Below are positions 45,791 to 57,864 of a DNA stretch of 64,000 nt, one piece after another. A program made the position numbers and the translations under genes. This stretch comes from Symsagittifera roscoffensis (lineage: Eukaryota > Xenacoelomorpha > Acoela > Convolutidae): the NCBI RefSeq assembly GCF_963678635.1, contig NC_087068.1, positions 47,755,785 through 47,819,784 of the forward strand, read 5' to 3'. Numbering within the stretch: position 1 is the first letter of the stretch; the number at the start of each line of letters is the position of its first letter. The notes under the pieces were generated by a model. It was given only the letters and a program-made list of their open reading frames with translations, was not told the DNA's origin and did no database searches.

Positions 45791-47205
45791 GTTGAAAGAA
45801 GACATTGAATCTCTTTTACATGGAGACAGCAAATTGGTTTAGATTGCCATCTCAAAAACGTCAAAATTTGGAACCCAAAGATAAAAATAATTGAACCGCT
45901 AGGCGCAATCGAAGAAAATAGTTTGAAAGCCTTCCGGAGAGTTTCCTGCTAACAGGGAAAACCATCAACAATAATGTTACCAGACGATGACGTCTTCCAG
46001 GGTTTCTTTGACATAGATCGGAAGTACGATCTGATCTCTTCTTCTAACATAGTTGACCAGCATGTCTGTCCAATGCCGACAAGTTTGGTCTCCAAAATGG
46101 CGATAAAAAGAATAGAAACCCGGGCGCCCACACTAGTGTTACCCATACTGTAGAAATTGTAACCCAAGGTCCAATCAAGGTGGTGTCGACAATGGCTTCT
46201 TGGAGGAACGATCGACTACTGGACGGCTTGAAAAGGAATGAGCTGGACATCACTGTCCAATACGAGTATTGGCGCCAGAAACTTGAAGGAAGCGATGTGT
46301 TGGAAACTCAATATGAGATTGAGCCGCTGCTTAAATTGAGAAAATCTGGAGAACCTGGACGACCAATAGAGGAATCTGAAAAGCTAACGGTCGATCTACC
46401 CACATTAACAGACGAATTGGCTAGTGACCTGTGTGGAAACTGCTGTCATCGTTGCAATCGATTGAACAAAGATGAAGATGAAAAAAAAATAATTTATAAC
46501 TCTGCTCGCTAGGAGGAGCCAGCAGACAACCATTCAAGTTAAAAATCTGAAATATGACAGCACGATTTCGTTGTAGGAGTTAAAGTTGAAGCGATTTGAG
46601 CAAATGATGAACAGACTGGAATCGAAGATGGACACGAGTGAGGTCATATTGCAAGATCTAGCTACACTTGCTTAAAAAAAGGCGAAGAGCCAGAGCTACT
46701 GTATGATGGTGTGCAGGGTCAAGTGAATATATTGGCTCTTGGAGGCTCCATTGATGCAGACAAAAATTGGCTACTGGCAACGAACATTTGGACGTTAGAG
46801 GAACTGAGTACACAATAAATAGACTCCAAGAGAACAGCTAAGGAAACTTCTAGAGTCAGTGGGCGAATTGACCTGGATAAAACAGATTTCAAAAGAAGCG
46901 ACAAGACAAAATCTGTAAAAAGAAAAGCTCTACCTGGTGAATCAGATAGGCATATAAATTCAAAAAAAAACTCGATGTCCCAGCCTTCAGCAAAAACTCT
47001 TTGTAACTTCAACGTTTCGGTTATTTCAAATAGGCGGCTGATAATTTACTGCGGTAATTAGGTATTTAGGACAATATTTCAGCCTATCTGTGTATCTGCG
47101 CTCAAGATTACGATGGATAACTTGCTGGCAGTTAACTTGGATAGACGAATCATGAATTTGGAGCGCCTGGAAATTATCTTACGTCCGCTGAACCAGCGAG
47201 ATTGA
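45791..47205 (+). repeat. Unit B, copy 3 (3'-truncated)
   Basis: Direct copy beginning at GTTGAAAGAAGACATTGAATC and ending at CCGCTGAACCAGCGAG, where partial palindrome-arm sequence resumes. ORFs are interrupted differently from other copies. Confidence 0.9.
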
Positions 47206-49185
47206 AAAAACTTGAGATTGAACTTGGGAAGAAATTAAAACTCAGAGGATATTTAATTTCTTGAAGTCTTTATTAGCGATGGATATCTTTTTCAACTATT
47301 GTTCTTCGAAGTTGAGGGTTTCACCTGCTATAAAACTAAGACGTAGCAAGTTAAAATCTGAAAGAGGATGAGCTTGTGTAACGAGCCACCTAGACTTGTA
47401 GTTTTCTGTGGCAAAGAATCTCCCTCGCCATACAAGTTGCGATTTCCGCCTGTGTTTTTCGCACTTGTCAGCATAAATTTCTGGTCGAAAAAATATTTCT
47501 TGTGGAGCCAAAGAAACGTGAAGGTAGACGAGTATAAATATCTGATAGACCCATAGCTTTATATCAAGTCAATGTTTTCCAGATTATTTTAACTTCGGTT
47601 AATTGCGTGCAAATGTTAACTTTCTCTATCTGCTTGGTTTCATTTCCAATCGTTTGGCTATTCAATTTACTTCAATTTGAGCTTGAATTTCCTCTGCATT
47701 TTCGAATAGATGTGTGATTTTGATCAGCAAAATTCTTAAACTTAAGACATTGAATCTCTCTTACCTGAAGACAGCAAATTGGTTTAGATTGCCATCTCAA
47801 AAACGTCAAAATTTGGAACCCAAAGAAAAAAATAGTTGAACCGCTACGCGCAATCGAAGAAAATAGTTTGAAAGCCTTCCGGAGAGTTTCCTGCTAACAG
47901 GGAAAACCATCAACGATAATGTTACCAGACGATCACGTCTTCCAGGGTTTCTTTGACATAGATCAGAAGTACGATCTGATCTCTTCTTCTAACAACAGTT
48001 GACCAGCATGTCTGTCCAATGCCGACAAGTTTGGTCTCCAAAATGGCGATAAAATGAATACAAACCCGGGCGCCCACACTAGTGTTACCCATACTGGAGA
48101 AATTGTAACCCAAGGTCCAATCAAGGTGGTGTCGACAATGGCTTCTTGGAGGAACGATCGACTACTGGACGGCTTGAAAAGGAATGAGCTGGACATCACT
48201 GTCCAATACGAGTATTGGCGCCAGAAACTTGAAGGAGGCGATGTGTTGGAAATTCAACATGAGATTGAGCCGCTGCTTAAATTGAGAAAATCTGGAGACC
48301 CTGGACGACCAATAGAGGAATCTGAAAAGCTAACGGTCGATCTACCCAAATTAACAGACGAATTGGCTAGTGACCTGTGTGGAAACTGCTGTCATCGTTG
48401 CAATCGATTAAACGAAGATGAAGATGAAAAAAAATAAATTATAACTCTGCTCGCTCGGAGGAGCCAGCAGACAACCATTCAAGTTAAAAATCTGAAATAT
48501 GACAGCACGATTTCGTTGTAGTAGTTAAAATTGAAGCGATTTGAGCAAATGATGAACAGACTGGAATCGAAGATGGACACAAGTGAGGTCATAATGCACG
48601 ATCTAGCTACACTTGCTTTAAAAAAGGCGAAGAACCAGAGCTACTGTATGATGGTGTGCAAGGTCAAGTGAATATATTGTCTCTTGGAGGCTCCAATGAT
48701 GCACACAAAATTTGGCTACTGGCAACGAACATTTGGACGTTAGAGGAACTGAGTACACAATGCATAGACTCCAAGAGAACAGCCAAGGAAACTTCTAGAT
48801 TCCGTGGGCGAATTGACCCGGATAAAACAGATTTCTAAAGAAGCGACAAGACAAATCTGAGGCAGAGGTAGACGGAGAAATTGTAAAAAGAAATTATCTA
48901 CCTGGTGAATCAGAAAGGCAGATACATTAAAAAAACTCGATGTCCCAGGCTTCAGCAAAAACACGGAGCTAAAACTCTTTGTAACTTCAAAGTTTCGGTA
49001 AATTCAAATAGGCAGCTGATAATTTACTGCGGTAAATAGGTATTTAGGACAATATTTCAGCCTATCTGTGTATCTGCGCTCAAGATTACGATGGATAACT
49101 TGCTGGCAGTTAACTTGGATAGACGAATCATGAATTTGGAGCGCCTGGAAATTATCTTACGTCCGCTGAACCAGCGAGATTAAAG
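47206..49185 (+). repeat. Partial palindrome arm plus unit B, copy 4
   Basis: Partial right arm (about 47206-47690), short linker, then unit B (about 47815-49185), cut at the same CCAGCGAG point as copy 3. It preserves an ORF of 127 codons (48054-48437) that begins with NTNPGAHTSVTHTGEIV and is also open in copy 5. Confidence 0.9.
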
Positions 49186-51500
49186 AAATTTAAGATTGAA
49201 CATGGGAAGTTTTAATATCCTCTTAGCACTCACAGGATATTTAATTTCTTGAAGTCTTTATTAGCGATGGATATCTTTTTCAACTATTGTTCTTCGAAGT
49301 TGAGGGTTTCACCTGCTATAAAACTAAGACTTAGCAAGTTAAGCTCTGAAAGAGGATGAGCTTTTGTAACGAGCCACCTAGACTTGTAGTTTTCTGTGGC
49401 AAAGAATCTCCCTCGCCATACAAGTTGCGATTTCCGCCTGTGTTTTTCGCACTTGTCAGCATAAATTTCTGGTCGAAAAAATATTTCTTGTGGAGCCAAA
49501 GAAACGTGAAGGTAGACGAGTATAAATATCTGATAGACCCATAGCTTTATATCAAGTCAATGTTTTCCAGATTATTTTAACTTCGGTTAATTGCGTGCAA
49601 ATGTTAACTTTCTCTATCTGCTTGGTTTCATTTCCAATCGTTTATCTATTCAATTTCCTTCAAGTTGAGCTTGATTTTCCTCTGATTTATGAAGTTCCAT
49701 TTGTTTTTAGACTGAAAGAACCGATTAAGTGTAAAAGCAAGATTATTTCAATCAAAAATACGTTAACCGACATGGTTCATGGCTTATTCATTAAAGGAAG
49801 GAGCAAAAAATAGGTTACATTTTGCTTTTCCTGCTCAAAAAATTTTTGGGTAGTTTTTTGTAATTGTACGGCCAAAAATGCTTGCATTTTCGAATAGATG
49901 TGTGATTTTGATCAGCAAAATTCTTAAACTTAAGACATTGAATCACTCTTACCTGAAGACAGCAAATTGGTTTAGATTGCCATCTCAAAAACGTCAAAAT
50001 TTGGAACCCAAAGATAAAAATAGTTGAACCGCTACGCGCAATCGAAGAAAATAGTTTGAAAGCCTTCCGGAGAGTTTCCTGCTAACAGGGAAAACCATCA
50101 ACGATAATGTTACCAGACGATCACCTCTTCCAGGGTTTCTTTGACATAGATCAGAAGTACGATCTGATCTCTTCTTCTAACAACAGTTGACCAGCATGTC
50201 TGTCCAATGCCGACAAGTTTGGTCTCCAAAATGGCGATAAAATGAATACAAACCCGGGCGCCCACACTAGTGTTACCCATACTGGAGAAATTGTAACCCA
50301 AGGTCCAATCAAGGTGGTGTCGACAATGGCTTCTTGGAGGAACGATCGACTACTGGACGGCTTGAAAAGGAATGAGCTACACATCACTGTCCAATACGAG
50401 TATTGGCGCCAGAAAGAAGGAGACGATGTGTTGGAAATTCAACATGAGATTGAGCCGCTGCTTAAATTGAGAAAACCTGGACAACAAAAAGAGGAATCTG
50501 AAAATCTAACGGCCGGTCTACCCAATTTAACAGACGAATTGGATAGTGACCTGGGTGAAAACTGCTGTCATTGTTCCAATCGATTGAACGAAGACAAAAA
50601 GGAAAACGTAATTATATACCTCTGCTCGCTCGGAGGAGCCAGCAGACAACCATTCAAGTTAAAAATCTGAAATATGGCAGCAAGATTTCGTTGTAGGAGT
50701 TAAAGTTGAAGCGATTTGAGCAAATGATGAACAGACTGGAATCGAAGATGGACACAAGTGAAGCCATAATGCAAGCTCTAGCTACACTTGCTTTAAAAAA
50801 GGCGAAGAGCCAGAGCTACTGTATGATGGTGTGCAGGGTCAAGTGAATATATTGGCTCTTGGAGGCTCCATTGATGCACACAAAATTTGGCTACTGGCAA
50901 CGAACATTTGGACGTTAGAGGAACTGAGTACACAATGCATAGACTCCAAGAGAACAGCCAAGGAAACTTCTAGATTCAGTGCGCAAATTGACCCGGATAA
51001 AGCAGATTTCTAAAGAAGCGACAAGACAAATCTGAGGCAGAGGTAGACGGAGAAATTGTAAAAAGAAATTATCTACCTGGTGAATCAGAAAGGCAGATAC
51101 ATTAAAAAAAACTCGGTGTCCCAGGCTTCAGCAAAAACACGGAGCTAAAACTCTTTGTAACTTCAAAGTTTCGGTAAATTCAAATAGGCGCCTGATAATT
51201 TACTGCGGTAAACAGGTATTTAGGACAAAATTTAAGCAATAGTTTAGCCTATCTGTGTATCTGCGCTTAAGATTACGATAGATAACTTGCTGGCAGATAA
51301 CTTGGATAGACGAATCATGAATTTAGACCGTCTGGAACTTATCTTACGTCCGCTGAACCAGCGAGAAGTGGAGACAATTTTCCAAACTCTTTTCGATGTA
51401 TAACATCGTGTTTCTCATGTTCGTTACAAAAGCTGGTTCGGCAGAACTGGTTTTTTTCTCAGCTAAACTAAAGCTGGTTCGAAGTAAATAAGTCGGTAGT

Positions 51501-51923
51501 TTAAAAAGTTATTGTTTCGATGACTTCAAGAACATTGCAATTCATTGCTCGTATATCAGCTTCTTTGAGTTTTGATGATTTTTGTAAACTACTTCGATTT
51601 TCGTGAGCATGTTTTGGCACGTGAATTGAAAACCTACATGTCAAAGTAAATTTTACTGAACCGAGATTCCCATAATCTATTGGCTTTATTATCGAATCTT
51701 GCTTCATCAACAGTTCTAGGAGTTTTGTAAGTAAAGGCTTCTCCCTCGAGTGGTTGAAGATGCGCTCACCACATTTGCATTTCTGCGAGAGGTTACTTGG
51801 TTCCCATCCACATTTCAGTGCAAATCTGTCTCGGAACTCAGCCTTTGTTAAACAGACATTAAACCCATCCAGCGGTAATGCGTTGAGCCAGCTGGATGAA
51901 CATTTTTCTGATGATAATTTCAA
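51501..51923 (-). pseudogene. Antisense retroelement C-terminal tail in unit B copy 5
   Basis: 140-codon ORF with the same SSSWLNALPL, FRDRFALK and CKCGER motifs as the copy at 45048-45395, extended at its C-terminus because one stop is absent. There is no catalytic core, and sequence beyond the CKCG motif does not match the family. Confidence 0.55.
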
Positions 51924-52271
51924 TGAGTATTCTCCCTTTTCTGAAAGACTTCATACATCGACTAATTTTTACAAAATTTTTAGTTCTTAGTTGTGTATAA
52001 CATTTTGATTTCGGCTCAACTTGTGGCCTTCTGATTCTTTCTCGCCAAGGCTGCAGCTCGGTTCATGATTTTGACCGCTTTTATAACGTTGGTGATTCTG
52101 TTGCTCGATGTGTTTTCTTCAAATTGAATATCCTTCGTGACAAATCTTTGAAATTTTTGTAGATGTATTTTTTTCGATAGATTTTGTATATTTCTTCGAT
52201 TTTGTTTCTAATTTGTCTAAACTTCTGTCTGCTAATCTACAGTTTTATGTTTTAACTGTATCGTATTTGTT

Positions 52272-52288
52272 GCGAAGCTCCGCTATGC
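52272..52288 (+). repeat. Dispersed hairpin motif M1 copy
   Basis: GCGAAGC-TCC-GCTATGC at the end of unit B copy 5, with the same flanks as the copy at 45745. Confidence 0.65.
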
Positions 52289-52310
52289 ATCTGTATGATA
52301 AAGTTTTTCA

Positions 52311-53905
52311 TCTTATGTTGAAAGAAGACATTGAATCTCTCTTACCTGAAGACAGCAAATTGGTTTAGAGTGCCATCTCAAAAACGTCAAAATTTGGAAC
52401 CCAAAGATAAAAATGCTTGAACCACTACGCGCAATCGAAGAAAATAGTTTGAAAGCCTTCCGGAGAGTTTCCTGCCAACAGGGAAAACCATCAACGATAA
52501 TGTTACCAGACGATCACGTCTTCCAGGGTTTCTTTGACATAGATCAGAAGTACGATCTGATCTCTTCTTCTAACAACCGTTGACCAGCATGTCTGTCCAA
52601 TGCCGACAAGCTTGGTCTCCAAAATGGCGATAAAATGAATACAAACCCGGGCGCCCACACTAGTGTTACCCATACTGGAGAAATTGTAACCCAAGGTCCA
52701 ATCAAGGTGGTGTCGACAATGGCTTCTGGGAGGAACGATCGACTACTGGACGGCTTGAGAAGGAATGAGCTGGACATCACTGTCCAATACGAGTATTGGC
52801 GCCAGAAACTTGAAGGAGACGATGTGTTGGAATTCAACATCAGATTGATCCGCTGCTTAAATTGAGAAAATCTGGAGAACCTGGACGACCAATAGAGGAA
52901 TCTGAAAACCTAACGGTCGATCTATCCAATTTAACAGACGAATTGGATAGTGACCTGTGTGGAAACTGCTGTCATCGTTGCAATCGATTAAACGAAGATG
53001 AAGATGAAAAAAATAATATATAACTCTGCTCGCTCGGAGGAGCCAGCAGGCAACCATTCAAGTTAAAAATTCAAGTGAAATATGGCAGCACGATTTCGTT
53101 TTAGGAGTTAAAGTTGAAGCGATTTGAGCAAATGATGAACAGACTGGAAACGAAGATGGACACGAGTGAGATCATATTGCAAGATCTAGCTTCACTTGCT
53201 TAAAAAAAGGCGAAGGGCCAGAGCTACTGTATGTTGGTGTGCAGGGTCAAGTGAATATATTGGCTCTTGGAGGCTCCATTGATGCAGACAAAATTTGGCT
53301 ACTGGCAACGAACATTTGGACGTTAGAGGAACTGAGTACACAATTAATACTCCAAGAGAACAGCTAAGGAAACTTCTAGAGTTCGTGGGCGAATTGACCT
53401 GGATAAAACAGATTTCAAAAGAAGCGACAAGACAAAATCTGTAAAAAGAAAAGCTCTACCTGGTGAATCAGAAAGGCATATAAATTTTAAAAAAAACTCG
53501 ATGTCTCAGCCTTCAGCAAAAACACAGAGCTGAAACTCTTTGTAGCTTCAACGTTTCGGTTAATTCAAATAGGCGGCTGATAATTTACTGCGGTAAATAG
53601 GTATTTAGAACAATATTTCAGCCTATCTGTGTATCTGCGCTCAAGATTATGATAGATAACTTGCTGGCAGTTAACTTGGATAGACGAATCACGAATTTGG
53701 AGCGCCTGGAAATTATCTTACGTCCGCTGAACCAGCGAGAAGCGGAGACGATTTTCCGAACTCATCTCGACGTATAACATCGTGTTTCTTATGTTCGTTA
53801 CTAAAGCTGGTTCGGCAGAACTGTTTTTTTTCTCAGCTAAACTAAAACTGGTTCGAAGTTTATAAGTCGGTAGTTTAAAAAAAGTTATTGTTTCGATGAC
53901 TTCAA
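52311..53905 (+). repeat. Unit B, copy 6
   Basis: Direct copy starting at TTATGTTGAAAGAAGACATTG. It runs to GTTATTGTTTCGATGACTTCAAG, ending before the antisense tail. It has more substitutions than copies 4 and 5 and its ORFs are broken. Confidence 0.9.
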
Positions 53906-54574
53906 GATATCAAACATTTTTTGAATGATGATTTTTATTGACCAGAAAGAAACTATTTTGCACAGATATCTCTTGAAAAAAACCGTTCTCAATGGTTTTT
54001 CAATTAGAAAAAAAGTAGTGAATCGTCATCGTTCTGAAAGTATAAAAGCAAAAATCTGCTAAATTATGAAAGGAGCAGGTCAGACTGAGAGAATCTTGGC
54101 GACACTTGTCGAGATGTATGTTGACGATAGAGGAAAGGGAGAAACTTATATGGTTTCCGCTGCGATCTAATGCCAATATCATGAATAGATTGCCGGCAGA
54201 ACCTGAAGCGGAAAAGTATGAAAATCAGCCAGTTAGTAGAAGAGCTTCTATTTGCACAGCATAGCTTTGTAAACATATGCTGAAGCTAAAAATATGTACA
54301 TATTGAGAAAATTCATAAACATGTAAACTTGGCTCGAAATGTCTCGCTCACTTGAATTTTAGAGAGAATTATCATATAGATAACTGATCAAAAATAAACC
54401 ATCTAAAACGCTGAGTTCTGACTTGTCTGGCTGAAGAAATTTTGCCCTGCTTTGCGTGGCATGGCGTCTTAGCTGATTTTAGCTTCGTTCTATATCAGGC
54501 CAATTAACATGAAACGAAGTCTTGAGCAGAATTTGATTTCTTCCTCAACCTATTGTCCATACGCGAACCTTTTC
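53906..54574. other. Downstream flank of BUD13, no gene seen
   Basis: Unique-looking sequence between the repeat mosaic and the BUD13 stop codon. Short ORFs at 54000-54276 have no support. The 3' UTR of BUD13 should lie at its right edge. Confidence 0.45.
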
Positions 54575-55897
54575 TCACATTTCTTCAACGGACCATTTAT
54601 GAGCTATTTCCGCGACCGCTTTCTTGCTGTTGACACTGTCAAAGTACTTTTTCTCGAAGCCATTTGACCTATCCACTCCATCCCATCTATAACCCGGTGG
54701 GATATTAAATCGATTTGCAGGCCAAGCACCTTTAAACTTGGGATATTCAATTCGTTTATCTTTTTTTCTACTTTTCTTGCTAATATATTCTGCCATTGGA
54801 TCGTCCTCGCGCGTTTTGTCTTTCAAGTATTTTTCAAGATCTTCGTCACCCTCTAGTCTCGTGAAACCTTTCGACATTTCATGGACGGCTTCTTCAGCCG
54901 CGACTTGCTGTCGTTTAGACTGTGCCGCTCCAGCTTTCCATTTCTGTACTTTGTCTTGAATCAATTTCTGTTTGGCTTCCAAGTCTCTGTTAACCTCTCT
55001 TTTCTTGCCAGTGGCACGATCTCGGTATATGGTTTCATTAGTTTCACTTTTAGGTTCTTTTGAAATAAGTGTCTTATCAATAGTTTCACGAGCTTGTGAA
55101 TTCTTTCTTCTAGGGGGAGAAACATCACTAGAATCATGGCGTTTTCTTGGTGGTGAAGCATCACTTGAATCAAGGCGTTTTCTTGGCAGTGAAACGTCAC
55201 TAGAATCATGACGTTTTCTTGGTGGTGAAACATTACTAGAATTATCACGTTTCCTTGGTGGCGAAGCATCACTAGAACCAAGACGTTTTCTTGGCGGTGA
55301 AACGTCACCAGAATCATGACGTTTTCTAGGTGGTGAAACGTCACTTGAATCATGGCGTTTTCTTGGTAGTGAAACATCACTAGAATCATGACGTTTTCTA
55401 GGTGGTGAAACGTCACGAGAATCATGATGTTTTCGTGTTGGTGAAACATCACTAGAATCAAGGCGTTTTCTCGGCAGCAAAAGGTCATAAGACAACGAAT
55501 TATTAGAATCAGGTCGACTCCTTTCTCTTGCACGGTGTTTACAATCTGATAATTCTTCAAGGAATTCAGGATTTTTTCTATCTTTGAAACTTCGCTTCCT
55601 TGGCAAATAATCTTTGTCGTGTTTATATCCTAAAGGTTTCCAATTGGTACTGCTTTTATATTTGTCAATTTCAATCTGTTCAGGCGGACGTTCGTCGACA
55701 ACTTCTGCAACAGCTGGAAGTTCATCTAGTTGGACATCTTCAACATCCTCTTCATCGTCAGCATTAAGACTCCAACCTTTGTCACTGTAATCTATAATTT
55801 TTATTTTGTCATCTGAAACTTTGGCTGACTTGCGTTTTTTCTTCACTTTGGGATGAGGGTTAAGATAGTTCTTCTGTAGATACTCTAGCATAGACAT
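54575..55897 (-). CDS. BUD13: BUD13 homologue, RES complex splicing factor (440 aa)
   Basis: Component of the pre-mRNA retention and splicing (RES) complex, which binds the activated spliceosome with SNIP1/Pml1 and RBMX2/Snu17. The start is set at 55897 ([12 protein letters not shown]), matching the family N-terminus; the ATG at 56011 would add 38 residues unlike BUD13. An acceptor-like TTTTCAG lies 4 bases before this ATG. Residues about 142-264 are ten 12-residue repeats of [12 protein letters not shown] type, known also in vertebrate BUD13. The C-terminal BUD13 domain includes [23 protein letters not shown] in two parts (PKFKG, then [17 protein letters not shown]) and ends [11 protein letters not shown]...AHKWSVEEM. 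It is intact and uninterrupted. Confidence 0.95.
   Translation of the reverse strand: MSMLEYLQKNYLNPHPKVKKKRKSAKVSDDKIKIIDYSDKGWSLNADDEEDVEDVQLDELPAVAEVVDERPPEQIEIDKYKSSTNWKPLGYKHDKDYLPRKRSFKDRKNPEFLEELSDCKHRARERSRPDSNNSLSYDLLLPRKRLDSSDVSPTRKHHDSRDVSPPRKRHDSSDVSLPRKRHDSSDVSPPRKRHDSGDVSPPRKRLGSSDASPPRKRDNSSNVSPPRKRHDSSDVSLPRKRLDSSDASPPRKRHDSSDVSPPRRKNSQARETIDKTLISKEPKSETNETIYRDRATGKKREVNRDLEAKQKLIQDKVQKWKAGAAQSKRQQVAAEEAVHEMSKGFTRLEGDEDLEKYLKDKTREDDPMAEYISKKSRKKDKRIEYPKFKGAWPANRFNIPPGYRWDGVDRSNGFEKKYFDSVNSKKAVAEIAHKWSVEEM
55106..55474 (-). repeat. 36-bp coding minisatellite in BUD13
   Basis: Ten 36-bp units, in frame, encode the Ser/Pro/Arg repeats. Units differ at single positions (for example His/Leu and Val/Ala variants in alternation), which suggests slippage or conversion within the gene. 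Confidence 0.9.
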
Positions 55898-56171
55898 TAG
55901 CCTGAAAATCATTATACATTTCCAACTGCAAGTTATATACTCAAGCCGAGATCCAATATAATTTTTTTCGAAGAAAAAATGAAACAAACAGAGGTCAAAG
56001 CTACAAAACAAGTTTTTCTTCCAAAGTTTCCAGATTTGAACTTGATGACATTATTCTAAATAACAAAAAATTCCAGCTTGTTATTGACACTTCTCTTGAT
56101 TCAAAAAACATCCTAATGACGAAAGTAAAAAGCCCTGAAAAAACCTAATGACGAAAAAAAATTCAATCCCA
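55898..56171. other. BUD13 5' flank
   Basis: Begins with a splice acceptor (minus strand TTTTCAG at about 55902-55908), so a 5' UTR intron or a trans-splice site is likely. No core promoter could be identified. A small direct repeat, CCTAATGACGAAA, occurs at about 56112 and 56146. Confidence 0.45.
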
Positions 56172-56226
56172 ATGAACTCATGGCTGGGTCTCAGCATCCT
56201 CAGACTATTAGGTCACTCCTAAAAAC
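56172..56226 (+). repeat. Inverted repeat IR1, left copy
   Basis: About 55 bp matching the reverse complement of 59100-59157 at most positions. Differences fall largely at third codon positions of a shared frame (M-A-x-S-Q-x-P-Q-T-x-R-S-L-L-K-T-G), so it may be a coding fragment of one element present in both orientations. Confidence 0.65.
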
Positions 56227-56241
56227 AGGTATAGTACGTAA

Positions 56242-57432
56242 GTGCAAATATCTCTAAAAAAAATCGTACATGCAGCTTTATTAGATCTGTCCAAGGCTTT
56301 TGATTCTATTTCGCATGAAGTTTTAATTGAAAAAATGCTTTCTCTCGGTTTTTCAAATGGAGCAAATGCTTTAATTGCTAGCTTCCTAAACAAACGTATT
56401 CAAAGAGTAAACGTCAATGGAATTTTTTCAGACTGGATTGAAATAAAACGAGGTGTCCCACAAGGAACGGTACTTGGTCCGTTGTTGTTCAATTTATATG
56501 TTAATGACATACAAGAGCGATTATATGAAGGTTGTACTTTAGTTCAATATGCTGACGACTGTATGGTTTTTTCCTCTTCTATAATTTCTGAGGATGCTTT
56601 GAATCGATTGCAAAAATCACTCAATAATCTAACGGAATTTTTTGCAGAGAACCAATTGAATCTCAATGCATCTAAATCGGAATTTATAACATTTTGTCAA
56701 AAAAATGATAGCAAAAATGTGGATACTGATAAACTAGTAATTAGTGGGCATTATGTAGCCAAAAAATCAGAATGCAAATATTTAGGCATAATTCTTGATT
56801 CAAGTTTATCTTTTCATGCTCAAATCAAAACAATTCTCCAAAAAATGGCCCAAGGGATTAAAACTATTGATACAATTGGACAACAACTGCCGACATTATC
56901 ATTAGTTGCCTTGCTTCATTGTCTTGTTTTATCGCATTTAGATTATTCAGCAATTTTTTTACAACACATTAATGCTACTTTGATGCTATCTCTAGAGAAA
57001 CAGTTGAACTGGGCGCTAAAAAGAACATATTTCAGATCGAAATTTAAATCTTCTTCCCTTCTTCGCATTAGCAAATCGTTCATTGGAATCGAGAAAAGAA
57101 TTGAGTTAAAGTGTATAACATACTTATACCAATATCTTACAAACAAAACGAAGGCTTTTGAAAATACACTGAGACTACCACCTGCCAATTATAGGCTCAA
57201 CGAAAGAACGAAACAAGTTATTTTTGACAAACATTGTTCGACTGCTTCTCTACAAAAATCATTTTTTCATTTGACTTCTAAAAAATGAAATTCACTGCCC
57301 ATAATTTTGCGCAATTTAGAAAAATCGAAAACAGAATTCAAGAAAAAATTGAAAGAATTTTACGTGAGTGAATTGAGAAACAATCCTATATGTACTAATA
57401 CAAATACGTGGCGTGATTTCCGTTTTTGCTAG
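56242..57432 (+). pseudogene. 5'-truncated non-LTR retrotransposon reverse transcriptase
   Basis: An ORF of 348 codons starts inside the reverse transcriptase. LDLSKAFDSISH is motif A, RGVPQGTVLGPLLF motif B, and QYADDCMVF carries the catalytic YADD. CKYLGIILD and a long C-terminal region follow. The endonuclease and N-terminal RT are missing. A TGA at 57286-57288 falls where such elements have a conserved Trp (before NSLP), and the frame then stays open to TAG at 57430-57432. The copy is therefore dead by 5' truncation and at least one nonsense change. The LINE family (Jockey/CR1-like) is inferred from motif style. Confidence 0.85.
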
Positions 57433-57775
57433 TTCTATATGTTTTAATTCAGTTTAATTTTTCACACATTGCTTGAAAGAGAAACTGTATATACTCTGTA
57501 TATACGCTGTATAATTGGACTATCTGTAAAATTGTTTGTAAAGTTTTATTACCAGCTTGTTCCTAATTCTTAAATCTTTATTTTTCTATAGTATCCGAAA
57601 CTTCATATACTTTAATCAACCAATACCCGAACTGTGACCGATTTTGTTTTTTTGTTTTGTTTATTGCTTGTTTTCTGATGTTTTGTTTTTGTTTGATGTA
57701 ACCAATGAATTTATAACCAATTTTATTATTTACACTTTGCTACACTGATGCCTCGGCTCTTTATTGTATAGTAAT
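57433..57775 (+). other. Probable 3' UTR of the LINE copy
   Basis: T-rich sequence following the RT frame, ending near GATGCCTCGGCTCTTTATTGT, a style seen at LINE 3' ends. A simple repeat follows shortly after. No poly-A tail is evident. Confidence 0.4.
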
Positions 57776-57826
57776 TCAAGTGTTCTTTCTTCTTCTTCTA
57801 TATTGATGATTTTTGTTCAGCAGAGA

Positions 57827-57864
<38 letters not shown>

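Larger units (their letters stand above)
49186..52310 (+). repeat. Partial arm, linker and unit B, copy 5 (most complete)
   Basis: Arm fragment (about 49190-49720), linker, then unit B (about 50000-52310) with both halves. Plus-strand ORFs of 142 codons (50242-50670) and 60 codons (50831-51013) and the minus-strand tail ORF (51501-51923) are open. An M1 hairpin lies at 52272-52288. Confidence 0.9.

Noticed and set aside
55106..55474. Regular 36-bp repeats that could suggest a CRISPR array
   Set aside because: They are contiguous, in frame and encode the Ser/Pro/Arg repeats of BUD13, with no spacers.
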